64,000 nucleotides of DNA, taken from Spisula solida. Its lineage: Eukaryota > Mollusca > Bivalvia > Venerida > Mactridae. The position numbers and the translations under genes are program-made. The notes beneath the pieces were generated by a model. The model did not search any database, was not told where the DNA came from, and saw nothing but the letters and a program-made list of their open reading frames with translations. Location of the stretch: assembly GCA_947247005.1 (NCBI GenBank), contig OX365962.1, positions 1,833,201 to 1,897,200 on the forward strand, read 5' to 3'. Of the stretch, positions 40,099 through 53,600 are shown one piece after another. The stretch's first letter is position 1, and every line of letters begins with the position of its first letter.

Positions 40099-40521
40099 TC
40101 AACTGCCAACTTATGATACATACAAAGACTTCTCAACTTACACAGTTACCTCCCCTGTCTTTAATGTATATATCAAAAACTGTTCGTCAGAACTCAAAAA
40201 GATCCCAGCCTTGCTGATTATAAGTGGAGTGTACAGTGGAAGAAGGCTGTTATTATATAGCGGGTATATTTCATGGGGGTCTAATTTTCGCTATATTCGC
40301 GGTCAACATCAATAGCATGAAATCTAAACCCAGCGAAATATTCACCTCGTTAATATGCAAATTTAACAAAGGGAGACAATTCATGATAAAACACATGTGA
40401 AGGAGCAACAAGAAATAAACCAGTATTATGGCCCAGAAACACACATCCAAGCACCCTAGTACTGTTCTATAGTTCTAAACACTTAAACCTTAAAGTGAAA
40501 ACAAGACTGCGTTCAATAAAC

Positions 40522-40780
40522 GCTTATGCCCCCTGTGGAAGCCTTGTCCATAAACAAGTCTAAGTCCAAAATTAGGTCAAGGTGAAGGTCAAAATGGGAT
40601 TAGGTGATACAGGCATGTGAAGAGTGTTCATATACAACATCCCTGCAAGTATGGAAGCTTTGTAGCAAGCCATATTAATGCTAGAAGAAACGGTCAATTT
40701 GGGTTAACCGGACGGACGGACGAACGAACGGACAGGTGAATCATTATATGCCTCCCGATCTATCGATACGGGGGCATAAA
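40522..40780. repeat. dispersed element with ttatgcccc / ggggcataa ends
   Basis: The left end cttatgccccctgtgg is mirrored by tacgggggcataa; the interior has aggtcaaggtgaaggtcaa and ggacggacgaacgaacgg. Confidence 0.5.
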
Positions 40781-41194
40781 AAAACAGTTAAATTCTTTAT
40801 AATTCTAAAACAACTACAAATTATCCTAAAGAGATGTGAAATACCAGAGACTAAATATAACATTATCTACAGTCCCTGTAAAAACTAATAATTTTTCAGT
40901 TAATAAACCTCTACAAACCAAGTGGAGGAAATTGCCCAATCAGGCAATTTGGGGATTCCCCTAACTACTTGCCCAATCAAGAAATCAACCAATAATGAAA
41001 CCCTCCGAGGAAAGCTGAAATCATACCGACATTAGTGCAAATCTTACAGATTTGACAACATTGTATTAATGATTGTAAACCAACAAACTATTTCGCATGA
41101 TTCAAGTGCTTAGACAACATTAATATATTTCATAGTGAAACACATACAAAATGCCATCTTATATAACTTGAACAGTATTTCTGACACTATGTAC

Positions 41195-41495
41195 CAGTGA
41201 TTTTTTCCCATTCTTTGCTACCGGTAAACGGTACCTTCCTAATTTTAAAAAGGCTATAATTTTCCCAAATTTGAAGGGAGAAATTCCCAGTGAACATTTT
41301 TAAAAAAATCAAAATCGGACACAAAACGACAAAATTATGAACATTTTTGAAAAGAGGTCAAGCATAAAAGTTTACAGAAACCAGAAAACAGTCACATGAA
41401 ATCTCTTTTTCTGTTTTATTTGGCCTTTCTGCTTCATGAAAATTCCCAATCTGAACGGACCCGGACCCTTTACCAAAGAGGCAAAAAAATCACTG
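41195..41495. mobile_element. hAT-like MITE, 301 bp, TSD TGTAC
   Basis: The ends CAGTGATTTTTT and AAAAAATCACTG are inverse copies, and TGTAC occurs immediately outside both. A second copy of the same sequence lies at 42621-42973. It occupies the 3' flank of LSM7 and provides its first AATAAA. Confidence 0.8.
41415..41420 (-). terminator. candidate LSM7 poly(A) signal AATAAA inside a MITE
   Basis: The minus-strand AATAAA is about 181 bases after the LSM7 stop. There is no AATAAA between the stop and this position. Confidence 0.45.
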
Positions 41496-41600
41496 TGTAC
41501 ATAGTTTAGTGAAGATGAGGCATGATGGGTAATGTTTGTGAAGACGAGGCATGATGTGTAAAGTTTGTTGATGTATATGACACTGCGCTGGTGGAGATCA

Positions 41601-44600
41601 TCATACGTCCTGTTGTACAAACGGGTTAGCTATAGCTTCCATGCCTTCAGCAGGACAGATCAACACAACAGATGTACCACGACAAACTACAAGTCCTAAA
41701 CTACGAGTATCTTCTGTCAACTTGTACGGATCATCAGGGTCTGTAATAATAACATACGTAAGCTTACATGATTATGGACATCAATATATCAACGCGTTTG
41801 AATAGTTAGTTTGTCAACAAACTGACTCAAAATCTATATAACCTTAAGTGTGCCTCCGTAGCTCATTGGTTAGCACGCTTGCCGTCTAATCAGGTGACCC
41901 AGGTTCAAATACGGGTAGAGGCACTCATATGCCTGCCATATTTCAGCAGAGAGCTGACTGGCCAATAAAGGCTATGATCGGCATTTAAAAAAAATATTTG
42001 TTTTTAAAAAATATAAAGTTATCAGTAATAATCTAAGTTTATCATTTTACCTTTCACCTACAAAATCATAACTCAATGAATGAGATCAGCACGGGATCAT
42101 AGTTTATTTTACATTGAATGTGGTGAGGTACAGGTCTGTTGGAACTGAATCTTCATACTGAGGTCAAACTTAATATATTTATTGTTTCCCCTTCCCTACC
42201 CAAGCAGATTTAGAATGAGTAGGTAGGTAGGTTAAACGTTTTTTTTGGAATTGTTTCAGAATGATAGTTATTGGTCAAGACATACAAATAAGGAAATTTA
42301 GTAATAACTAAAGGGAAAACCAAGTCTTACATTTAAAATTTACCAAATTTCATAGTAAGAAACAAGCTTTTATACAAAAAATATTTTCATCCCCAGTATT
42401 TCATAAATAAAAAAAATATGACTTCAATTTGGGCAATAAAATAGTAAATTTTCGGGTAGGTAGGGGAAGGGGAAACAAACAATATTTTAGTTTAGGCCTT
42501 ATCTTAAAGGGAACAAAACTATACAGCCACCTGTACCAAAGGTGTGCAATACTGGAACAAACACTTAAGATTTTCATGTCATGACCTTGTTTATGGCTCC
42601 TTGGGACCCAGCTACATACACAGTAATGTTTTCCTTCTTTATTAGGGCCCGGTAAACGGACCCTTTCTTAATTGCAAATAGGCTATAATATTCCCAAATT
42701 TTAATGAAGAAATTCCCAATGAACAATTTGAAAAAATAATTTTCAAAATCGGCCATAAACTGATAAAGTTATGAACATTTTTGACAAGAGGTCAAGCATA
42801 AAAGTTAAAAAAAAAACAGTAAACATTCACATGACATTCACATGTAATCTCTTTTTCTGTTTTATTTGGCCTTTCTGCTTCATGGAATTTCACAATTTCA
42901 AGTTAACACGACGCTAAAATTCCCAATCTGAACGGACCCGGACCCTTTCCCAAAGAGACAAAAAAAAACGCCGATACATGGCCAAAGCTGTGGTGACAAA
43001 AACATTGTGACATGGTTTTAAGATTATTTCAGCCTATATATAGTGACATTAATGGAAGATAGATAGATGATACATGAAATGAAAGCATACCTCTCAAATA
43101 CTCTGTAGTGTCATCTAGTACAAGGTTCAGCAGGGGATCGTATCCTTTCAGTATACCACTAGCTGTAAACATAAAATGATAATGTATATATTAACACATC
43201 AGGAACACATATTATTATCATTATTACATAGATAATCAGTAAGTTAGATCAGGTGTCCTACTGAGGCATAATGCACAATCCTGAAAATAAGTCGCAAGTC
43301 TATTTCAGGTGCCATTGGCACACATCCCTACACCTTAACTAGGTTTCGAACGTTGTTTTATTGTTAAAATTCATATTATTATAATGTTAATAATTAAGTG
43401 TTTTCATAATGGCCTTGTTATTGGGCTGAAGACTGTCATATTAGCCTGAGGCCGAAGGCTAATATGACTGTCTTCAGCCCAATAACAAGGCCATTATGAA
43501 AACACTTGATTATTGACAATTTTATTAATTAACTATACAATTTGGGCAAAAGTACAGTAGAAAAATAAGGAATAATAAATAACGTGTTAACACAATCAAT
43601 TTAATGAAACAATTCTTTTGACATGTTTAATAGATCTTTATCTTCTGACATTATGTTCACATGGTCTTGTCGACATTGTAGCCCAAAACACACACCATTG
43701 TTTAACCTGTATACACTGACTGCTCAAGATTATCTGAAAAATATGAAATCATAAGTATTAGAATCTAAACCTCTAAATGTTAACAGTTTCTTACAAGTCT
43801 GCAAAACAAATGGCAATTTTTGTTCAAACTGCTACATGATAAACGCAATAAAGATCTAATTAATGAAGTCGCCAAGTAGCCTATGATAAAGACTATTCGC
43901 TTAAAAGTAATTTCACATTTTACTGCTAAATTCATTCATCTCCGGGTTGGGTGTACAACGGACCGGTGAAAAAATATCTTGATATACCATTTTCCCATAG
44001 TCATTCAATATTTATTTGCGCCATTGTTATGAAATAATAATCTTAGCCTACATAGACCTACCTTGATAAAATCTAGCAAGAATTGTGACAAGCTCACTGG
44101 CTGGGGTGACTTCAATAGGCCTTGTCTCATTCACACTAGAATCACACTAGCTGTCCATTCTTCAACAACCTGAGATCACTTTGTTGTTTTGTACACTGTG
44201 ACCTTCACTTTATTTCATTCAATATATGTTCTAGTTTCACTAATGTCTACATTTCTAAAACGTTTAAACTGTCATTCACACAGAATTGGAAGATTCGTTA
44301 TCCGAAATACCGTTATCCGAAACTTGCACAGAACTATATCCGACCCGCCATCTAGATTCTCATTGAAATTGTCACAAAAGTCTTCATTTATATCAAACAC
44401 AGTTACTTCAATGTAATTCATTATGCCTGGTTTTGCTGTCGATGATGCTGTCCAGAGTCAACAAATGATTTACCAACTGGCTAAGAATACGCTCCCCTTT
44501 GTTCAATTTTGTGCAGCCGCTGCTGATGACGCGCTTAGTTTGATGACGAATACGATGACGTAATCCAAGTAATGTACAGTAAAACCTCGTTATCTCGAGG

Positions 44601-47600
44601 ACCCATCGGGACAAGCCAAATGCTCGAGTTAAGCCAGGTGCTCGAAATATCCGAAGTCTATGATGAATTGTTGTTATGACTAAGTGTAACTGTGTTTATA
44701 ATGAAAACACGTATGATACATGTATTTGGTTGTAACTACGAATACTGTCATTGTTTATCAAGTCTATACGCAATTTGAATCGTGTGGACATTTGCCGAAT
44801 TGAACAAATTGCATATGAAAGTCGTAATGAATCTTTTTACATTAAATATCAAACTCCGTTTAACGGTAAAATTGTAATAAAAGTTCGCATCGGCAAAAAG
44901 ATAACATTACCCAAAGCGCACGATAGATCCTACATGTTTGAACAAACACCCACGCACAAAAATCGCACGTGATAAAATAAAACCCGGATGCAAAGTCGAT
45001 CCAGTTTCCAGCACAGGGATACGGCTCATTGAGTAAAAAACATGCACTATATTATCTATGATAATTTATTTAGGACATGATGTTTAGCTGAATGAGTTAT
45101 ATCCCTGTGGTTTCCAATTGAAACGCGCGCGACGATTTGGAGACATCAAACGTGGCGGTCTTTCGACTGACTTCAAACGCGCCGCACATCAAAGAAATTG
45201 CCGGTACAGTTGGGAGTAGTGTTTCGTCAGAGTTCCATACCGCGGTATGAATTCGCCAATCGGCGCATAGTGTAGATTCAATTGACATTTAATTTTCTAC
45301 TGTACAAAGTCGACGAATTTTGTATTCTTCAGGGTTGTTTGATAAGAATTGGATTTAATCGCGGACTTGATCTACTTCACTTATTCAGTATCAGACACGT
45401 GAAATTGTACTGTACGTAAGCTTACATTCGCAGGTTTTCATGAAATACGGGAAATGAAAAGTTTTTGAAATGATTTTTACTTGCAGTTTTATAACGAACG
45501 GAGCCTAAATATTTAAGATTCTACATGGACGTCGGTTTATCTTACGATAATTTAAAAGTATGTGCGAGTCAGTACGTTCGAAGCAACGATGTTGCAAATA
45601 ATAATTCTAGTTCCCGTATAAGTTAATGTTCCCAATTGTTGCCTATTGAACTTGTTCTGAAACGTATGCGTAGTTTAAATCACGCTCATTAATTAAATAT
45701 CTTCTACTTCGTGTTTAATGTAACGGATCGAAAATACGGACATCAATTTAAGTGTTAGGGATTACGCTATGTAATAAACTGTGATTATCACGATGTGTGA
45801 AAAATACGGACCGTAACAAAATTTAGTATGACATTTTTCGGAGGTGTGAAATTTCGCTCGGATGATTGCCTCGAGATAAGGTAATTAATTATCGTTGAAA
45901 ATTGTTGATTGGACCGACACCTGCGCTCGAATTAGACCGGATGCTCGTAATAACTTTACTCGAGTTAGAGGGATAAATTAATGTACAATATAGAGCAAAT
46001 TCGTCGGGACTTTGAAATTTGCTCCAATTAGGCCGGTTGCTCGAATAATCGCTGCTCGTATTACCGAGGTTTTACTGTATATAAGCCGTCCAACCCGTTT
46101 GATATTTAGCGATATTTCGTTGTTTTAAATCATCACAGAAAGGGCCCTCGTCTTTAAAAACATTCAGAATATAAATTTAGTGAAATTCAAAATAGCGGCT
46201 ATTTTTTTTTCCAAGAGAACCACGGGTTTCATAATGGCCGAGCTAGACAGCCAATCAGAATGCCCAAATCTCATAATGGCCGAGTTTTTTCATAAAGGCC
46301 GCGTTTTTCCCATAATGGCCGCGTTTTTCCCATAATGGCCGAGTTTTTTGTCCATAATGTCGAGGTGAGCGTCGTATTGGCCCTGTATTTGGAGTTAAAC
46401 CGCGCCAAATATTGTATAGTCAATTAATAAAGAACTTTAAATGGCCATAACTTTGTCGATTCTTTGAATTTTTTCATCTAACAACTTTTATTTTGTGCAT
46501 AAAAGATAATTCTTTCTAATGCATGAATTGTAGAACCTCTGTTAGATACTATAACACATAGATAATCTTTTCTGATATGGGCCTACGGCTACCAACATTA
46601 GAATAAGGCTGTGATTTCAGACATGGACCCAGGGATACCAACGTTAGAATAAGGCTGTGATTTCAGACATGGAGATAGGTCTACCAATGTTAGAATAAGG
46701 CTGTGATTTCAGACATGGACCCAGGGATACCAACTTTGATAAATACTGTGATTTCAGACATGGAGATAGGTCTACCAACGTTAGATAAATACTGTGATTT
46801 CAGACATGGAGATAGGTCTACCAATGTTAGATAAAGGCTGTGATTTCAGACATGGAGATAGGTCTACCAATGTTAGAATAAGACTGTGATTTCAGACATG
46901 AAGATAGGTCTACCAATGTTAGATAAAGGCTGTGATTTCAGACATGAAGATAGGTCTACCAATGTTAGATAAAGGCTGTGATTTCAGGCATGGAGATAGG
47001 TCTACCAATGTTAGATAAAGGCTGTGATTTCAGACATGAAGATAGGTCTACCAATGTTAGATAAAGGCTGTGATTTCAGGCATGGAGATAGGTCTACCAA
47101 TGTTAGATAAAGGCTGTGATTTCAGACATGGAGATAGGTCTACCAATGTTAGATAAAGGCTGTGATTTCAGGCATGGAGATAGGTCTACCAAGGTTAGAT
47201 AAAGGCTGTGATTTCAGACATGGAGATAGGTCTACCAATGTTAGATAAAGGCTGTGATTTCAGACATGGAGATAGGTCTACCAAGGTTAGATAAAGGCTG
47301 TGATTTCAGACATGGAGATAGGTCTACCAATGTTAGATAAAGGCTGTGATTTCAGACATGGAGATAGGTCTACCAATGTTAGAATAAGACTGTGATTTCA
47401 GACATGGAGATAGGTCTACCAATGTTAGATAAAGGCTGTGATTTCAGACATAGGCCTAGGGATACCAGAGTAAGAATAAGGTTGCAGCAATTTTTTTTGC
47501 TTGTTTGGGAAATGTACCGGTACCAGACAAATTGGAAAAACATGCTGCTTTTTACTCAAATTGGGAAATTTTTAATAAGTTGTGAATTCTTAAAAGAAAA

Positions 47601-50600
47601 CACATCTATCTTATTTATGATAGAAATTACCATAAAATAGCTAGGACATGGTCTGTCATACATTTCCACATATAAAATGCAAATGCGGCCAAGATGCACC
47701 AGACTGGGAATTATTTTCCTCTAAAATTGGGAAAATGGAAAATTTTCTAATTTGGAAGCTACCTTTTAGGGGTACCTAACAAAGAAGGGGGAAAATTGCT
47801 GGGTTGTGATTTCAGACATACCTTCTCTGCCGCCACTAAACTTGACTCTTATTGGTTTCTCCAGGTATTTTAATAAATCAAGAATCGTCTCCTTCTTTTT
47901 CTTCTCTTTATCTCCTGGCCCTTTATCTCCCTGAAAGTAAATACATCCAGCCCTTTATAAAATGATAATTTTAATGGACTTTGTTTCAACCTTCTTGTCG
48001 TAAGGGCAGGTGTAATGCGCACATGTATGCAACATCATATTTAGACCAATCATCAGTTGCATCTCCATTTTTTCTAGTTTGTGAATAAATTATTGTGGTT
48101 AAAATTACGTTAAGACGCGCAAAAATTGTGAACAAAGTTGTGTGTTCGAATTTTCAGTAATTTGGAGTAACTGGATTTAAACTGGTAAACAGTGTTTATC
48201 AGTGATGTACCAATTATCGGATAACATCCAGTGATTTTTCTTGACCCAAATTAAACAGCCTGTGCCTTTAAAATTGGGAAATTTAGCGCATTTTGGGAAT
48301 TATTAAAAAAGATTGTTTTGTGTTCATAAATTGCTATTTTCTACTGATAATACTCTAGTCATATCGACTCTTGCAAGTTTGAATATCCATTGTTATGACT
48401 TTAAAACAGCTATACTGTAGTTGCATTGAAACCAGTGAGCACAAAAGGGGGAAAATATGCATACTTTTTGGGAAAAAATTATGATTTTTTGGGAAAAATG
48501 GAGGTTATTTTGCTAGGGGAAGGGGCCTGTATTCGGCCCCAAAAATAGCCAAAAAAAATAACTGACATCGATTAGTGGCTTGCAGAAGTCAGCTGATTCC
48601 GATGATCGATGTCATTCATCCCTAACAGTTCATCAGATAATTATAACGAAATGTTAAACAAGACTTTTTTAATCAAATATTTGCTAGGAAAACCTCAAAG
48701 CATGGAAGTTTCAACCAATTGAACGCCTACTAGAACCAATTCAAACAAATTCTTCAAACTCAGTAAAACGTCTACTGAAAATCACTGATTACCCTTTGTC
48801 ACCTTTTTTCATGACTTGGGAAGTATGAAAACAGACATTAACACACTGCATATTAAGTCAATGTCCTGCCGATTATTAATCGGAAAATTGCATAGATAAT
48901 GCCAGTCGATTCTAGCTAATGATCGATTATGATTTGCAACCGATGTCCGATCACTAGTGTTTATATTACATGGAAAATGTGAATATTGACCAAAAAATTG
49001 ATACAGCACCGTGCCATAAGTGAACGTCAAAATGTTGTGTATGTGACGTTTGCGCAAAACGTGTCGGTGAAAACATTAACATAATTATTTTCTCTTAGAG
49101 TATGTCTAGAGATAGCTGAATCGCTCGCCTGGTTGGTAATACTTGCAATATCTGATAAAATGCTCCTTTAAAACTGGAATCAAAAGTCGGCAAGCATCGC
49201 CATTTTCACGAAATTTTACTGGGGAACCCTTTCTTGGCATCTTCTCAACAATCAACATTACCATGTTGCCAACATTTATTAATAATTCATGTTGTGGTAG
49301 TCCTAGGTATGTCTAACCTACATCATATATGTCTGTTTGTCTGATTGCTGAGTGGTACACTGATACAGAGGCTTCTTTTGTACCAGGGCTGCATTTAATC
49401 CGCCTTCCTTTGGTTATCCACTCATAACCAAGCACCATTTTGAAACGATGTTATGACATTCACTTGTGGCACGACTCCTGTATTTTTTAAATTTTCGCAT
49501 CAGTTATAAATATTGATAAACTTGTGTAAATAACCAATATCTTCTAGACGTTATTGGATACAAACAATAAACAAAACTAACTCAGTATCAAACAGAGCAA
49601 CAGATAAGGTTTTAGTCCAGGGATTTCCCCGACGCAGGTTTCTTGCGTCTCTGACGCAATATTTTGGAGTTGGACCCGCATTTGCAATTGTGTGTGCGTC
49701 CTCGGGACCCACAATTACCAACGGACGCTGTAACTGGTTCGCTGCATTTTCAATTTACACAATATTGTATAAAATATTAATTGATTATTCTCCGCTGCGA
49801 TATTCCGCGATAGGATTTGTTCCGAAGTAAACAGACTTTATTGTTACCCGGATGTCCGAAATGACCGCGCGGTCTAAAAAAGCAGACGACTAATAGCAAT
49901 ATCGCTGTCGACGCGAAGGTTTCGTACCCAACACAATTCGTACTCTGAAAAATTCTGACCGTTCGTGAAAAAAGTCGGGAACAAAATGACATTGTTAGGA
50001 TAGGCACATCGTTGTAGGTTACTCACTAGTGTATGGTACATCATACAAATGTTGAAAACAATGGTACATGAGATTTTGCTATTTTATTTATAAAATTGAT
50101 CTAGTTTGATGCAGTAAACTTTACTCAAGCCCTTGAGCTGTGGTTTTATCAGTTTTTAGGTTTTCAAAATATCAACAACCAAAATACATATCTGCTTATG
50201 AGGGACCCTCAAAATTTGCCCGGGACCCCCAAAATGCAAACCCTGAGGGTCCTGGGACCCCCATATGAAAATTCCAAGGGAAAACCCTGCATTGGGTATT
50301 TTACCCCTGAGTTTCAATTTTGTTTGGGTTTTGACAAATTTTAATTGGGTATTGAATAATACTCATGGGTAAATGATCTTTTATGTACTGTTTTTCACTA
50401 TAACATCATTTTCTTTTTGGATATTTCAGATTGTCTTTGCTTTTTCTTACTCCCTCCTCTCAAAATCTATTGTGTTCTTAAGAAAAATTAATTGGGTAAT
50501 TACCCCAATACGCAGCTTATCTGTAGCTCTGATCCACTAAGTACTATGTCTATAAATCTTGACAATCAAGTAGACTAGAAGACATAAAACATGTTTTGGA

Positions 50601-53600
50601 AATGTACATGTAGCCTCTATTCCTATAACTTTGTGCATTCCTACAAGTTTGTGCATATTAGTAAAACATTCATGCTTTGCCAAATATCTCATTTCTATGC
50701 CCAAATTTATTTTAAGTTATTAAGAAGTCATTTATACAGCCGAATAATGCAAAAGATGCGACAAAAACAGGGTTTGTTATAGTCCCATAAATAAGACTCT
50801 ACGTACGTTCCACAGTACTATAGAGTCTCATAGTTTTGAACTTAGCTGTCCATAGCAAAATTTTATTTCCGAATTCGAACGACTCATTCGGGATTAAACA
50901 GTTGAATCGACTGCAGTGAAGATTATTTCAATCATTAAGTACAAAAACAGCGTTAAACATACCTTAAACAACCAATATTAGATAAAATGTTTGTCTGACA
51001 TCTGTCGCTATTCACTTCCGTTTTAAAAAACGAAAGTTACCTACAGTTGACAAATTCATCTTAGACGAAATAATTATTCGGTATGGAGTAGTCGTTCTTG
51101 ACCGACTATAATGTAGGCCTATTTTTAGTCTGGATACCGGGTTTTAGTTATAGCCATTTTTCATCTAATCAAAATTCGTGCAAATGTCAGAACAAAAACA
51201 TTCAAAATACATCGGCTCTGTTGCACGGCTTCAATGGCGTAAATAAGGACATTTCAGTAATTTTGGAAGTGAAATGAAACAGGAATAATTTATGTATCAA
51301 TGAGGTTAGTGTTCATGCAATCATTCGTTTTCAAAGATAGAAAAGGCATTAATAAAGCCACGTGTGGTGTGCCTTTACTTTGTATTCCTTTTTAGGGCTC
51401 ATAATCGGTCACCAAATAGCGACAAAGAATCAAGTCGCAAACTGCTACATACATTACTTGCGACCCGGTGAGACCTAACGTAATGTAATGAAATGATACG
51501 TTTGGTCTCTGTTGGGACTAGGTTTGTTACGGTCATGGCAAGTTTTGTCCGAGCACCGATTTTACTGTTTACATATTCACTGCTTGTGGTCGCAAAATCT
51601 AGACTAGAGACACAGGGTTCTCGGTAGGATTTTAAAGTAGGAGTCCTCGGACTCCTTCTTAGCAAAAAGTTGGAGTCCTGAGGACTCTATTCGAGTCGCG
51701 TAGCGATGAGTGGGGGAGGGTGAGGGAGGGGGTGACCCCCTCCCGCAAGGGGGGTTTGGGGGATCTCCCCAAAGAAAATTTTGATTTCTGGACCCTTAAA
51801 TCCTGCATTCTGGTGAACTATGGAGCTAATTGTTTCAGTTACTTTGTGACCTCAACAGATTTTGTTTATGTCAGTGTGAATAAAAAAGTTTTTGTGGTAG
51901 GTTACTGAATGATTCAATGCAATACATTCCGAAAATATAACAGAGATCAGGTGTACAGTACTGCTCAATGAAAATGATTATATTTCATAAGTACAGATAA
52001 CATACTTGAATTATTGCTATATAGATAATAGTAGCCAAGAATGTATGAATCACGAGCTTATCCGGAAATATGTATATATCCGAAAAAGTGCAACTCGCAT
52101 GTCACACAAGTCGTTCTTATCCCGACCATTTGCAGTAATTTATGCACCTAAACGCATTATATTGATTGCTAATGTTTGAAAGTCATTAAATTATTTAAAA
52201 ACTCTAATAATACCAGCGCCATTTATTGCGTCCGAAAATTTGATCAATTACGCGGTTTTAATGTTCACGAGTGACCAAATCATTCTCTGGAAATTCAGAA
52301 AATAAGTCTGCTGTTCGGTAACAATATCTCAAATTTAACACACGCGTATCGAACCCAATTTACGGACAAAATTCCCATGCCGCACGATCAAAGACGGCCG
52401 AGGCTTTGAAGTGAACCGCGCGTCGGTAACATCAAAAGTCCTTAGCATAGAGATTGGCGCCGCACACGCGTTTGATGAAACTGACGACTTACATTTTGGC
52501 ATAAGTTTGTTGGATTGTTGTGATATTTTAATCTGGGAATTATTGGCACGGAATATGAATTACAAGGTATATATTCTTTGAAAACTCGATATTTGCGGAT
52601 ACATTAGTTTTGAACACGAATTTAAAATTAACGTGCGTGGTTTTGAGTCTTTTCAATGTTTTTAAATTTAATGTGCGTACCCAAAGTACGACAAATATCA
52701 CAGTTATAATCAAACTATAATAATCATCGGACGCGGCAATCAAATAAAATCGATAATTGACTCGATAGATCAATTAAAGCGTACGTGTTTACATAACATC
52801 TGTCTTTACTCAATATTATCGCGACGCGTCAATCAAAAGTGATTGATGGTGACTCGTGAACGCTGATTGGTTGATGAGGCAATTAACTCCACCTCTCGTC
52901 TGTCAATTACTCGAAACGAGTGATGCTTTATTGTGTACGGTGTACGCGACGAATTTATGAATCAATGTCAAACGCGGCCGATAGAAAAACGGCGCGTCCC
53001 CAAAACGCGTAGATCGGTAATTTTACGCGTCTAATTAAAAAAGTATGTGTCCAAATACGCTTAATTACGCGTTGCCGAGAACCCTGAGACATTTGTTGTC
53101 CTCAAAATTTGCATTAGATACGAAATATTCACGAGCGGAAAAAGGTGCCAACTTACTGACAAAATCACAACTTTTTATTGGAAAATTCCTTTCTGTGCGC
53201 TCTTAATGATGCCATCAGTTTTTGTGCACAAACTTACAGGTCGCAAACGTTTATGTCAAGACTGCAAACTGCATGTAACATTGAGCCATTTGACACCGAT
53301 TTTGCAGTTTGAGTCTTTGACATTCAATTTGAGTTTGAATTTTGTTAATAGACAGATAATTGATATGATTTATCACATGGTTGATTCCAGTGTGTTTGTT
53401 AAGTGCAGATGCGCCCATTTCAAATCTAAGATGCACTTACTTGTACATGTAGGTGTAGTGGTTTCATGTAATATCCGACGGACCGCTATTCTCGATATCG
53501 ACATTACTCAATAAAACCCGTTTTTCCGGAACCGAAATTTCACGGTCAGGGGGTTATCGAGCAATAAGCGGTATAGCGGGAGTGTGTATAATTATTCTTT

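Noticed and set aside
41851..41923. Functional tRNA gene
   Set aside because: Six of seven acceptor pairs remain, but the D and anticodon arms are broken and a SINE body with an A-rich tail follows.
53206..53514. 102-codon plus-strand ORF in LSM7 intron 1
   Set aside because: No recognisable domain, overlaps the end of a MITE, and no flanking splice sites of quality.
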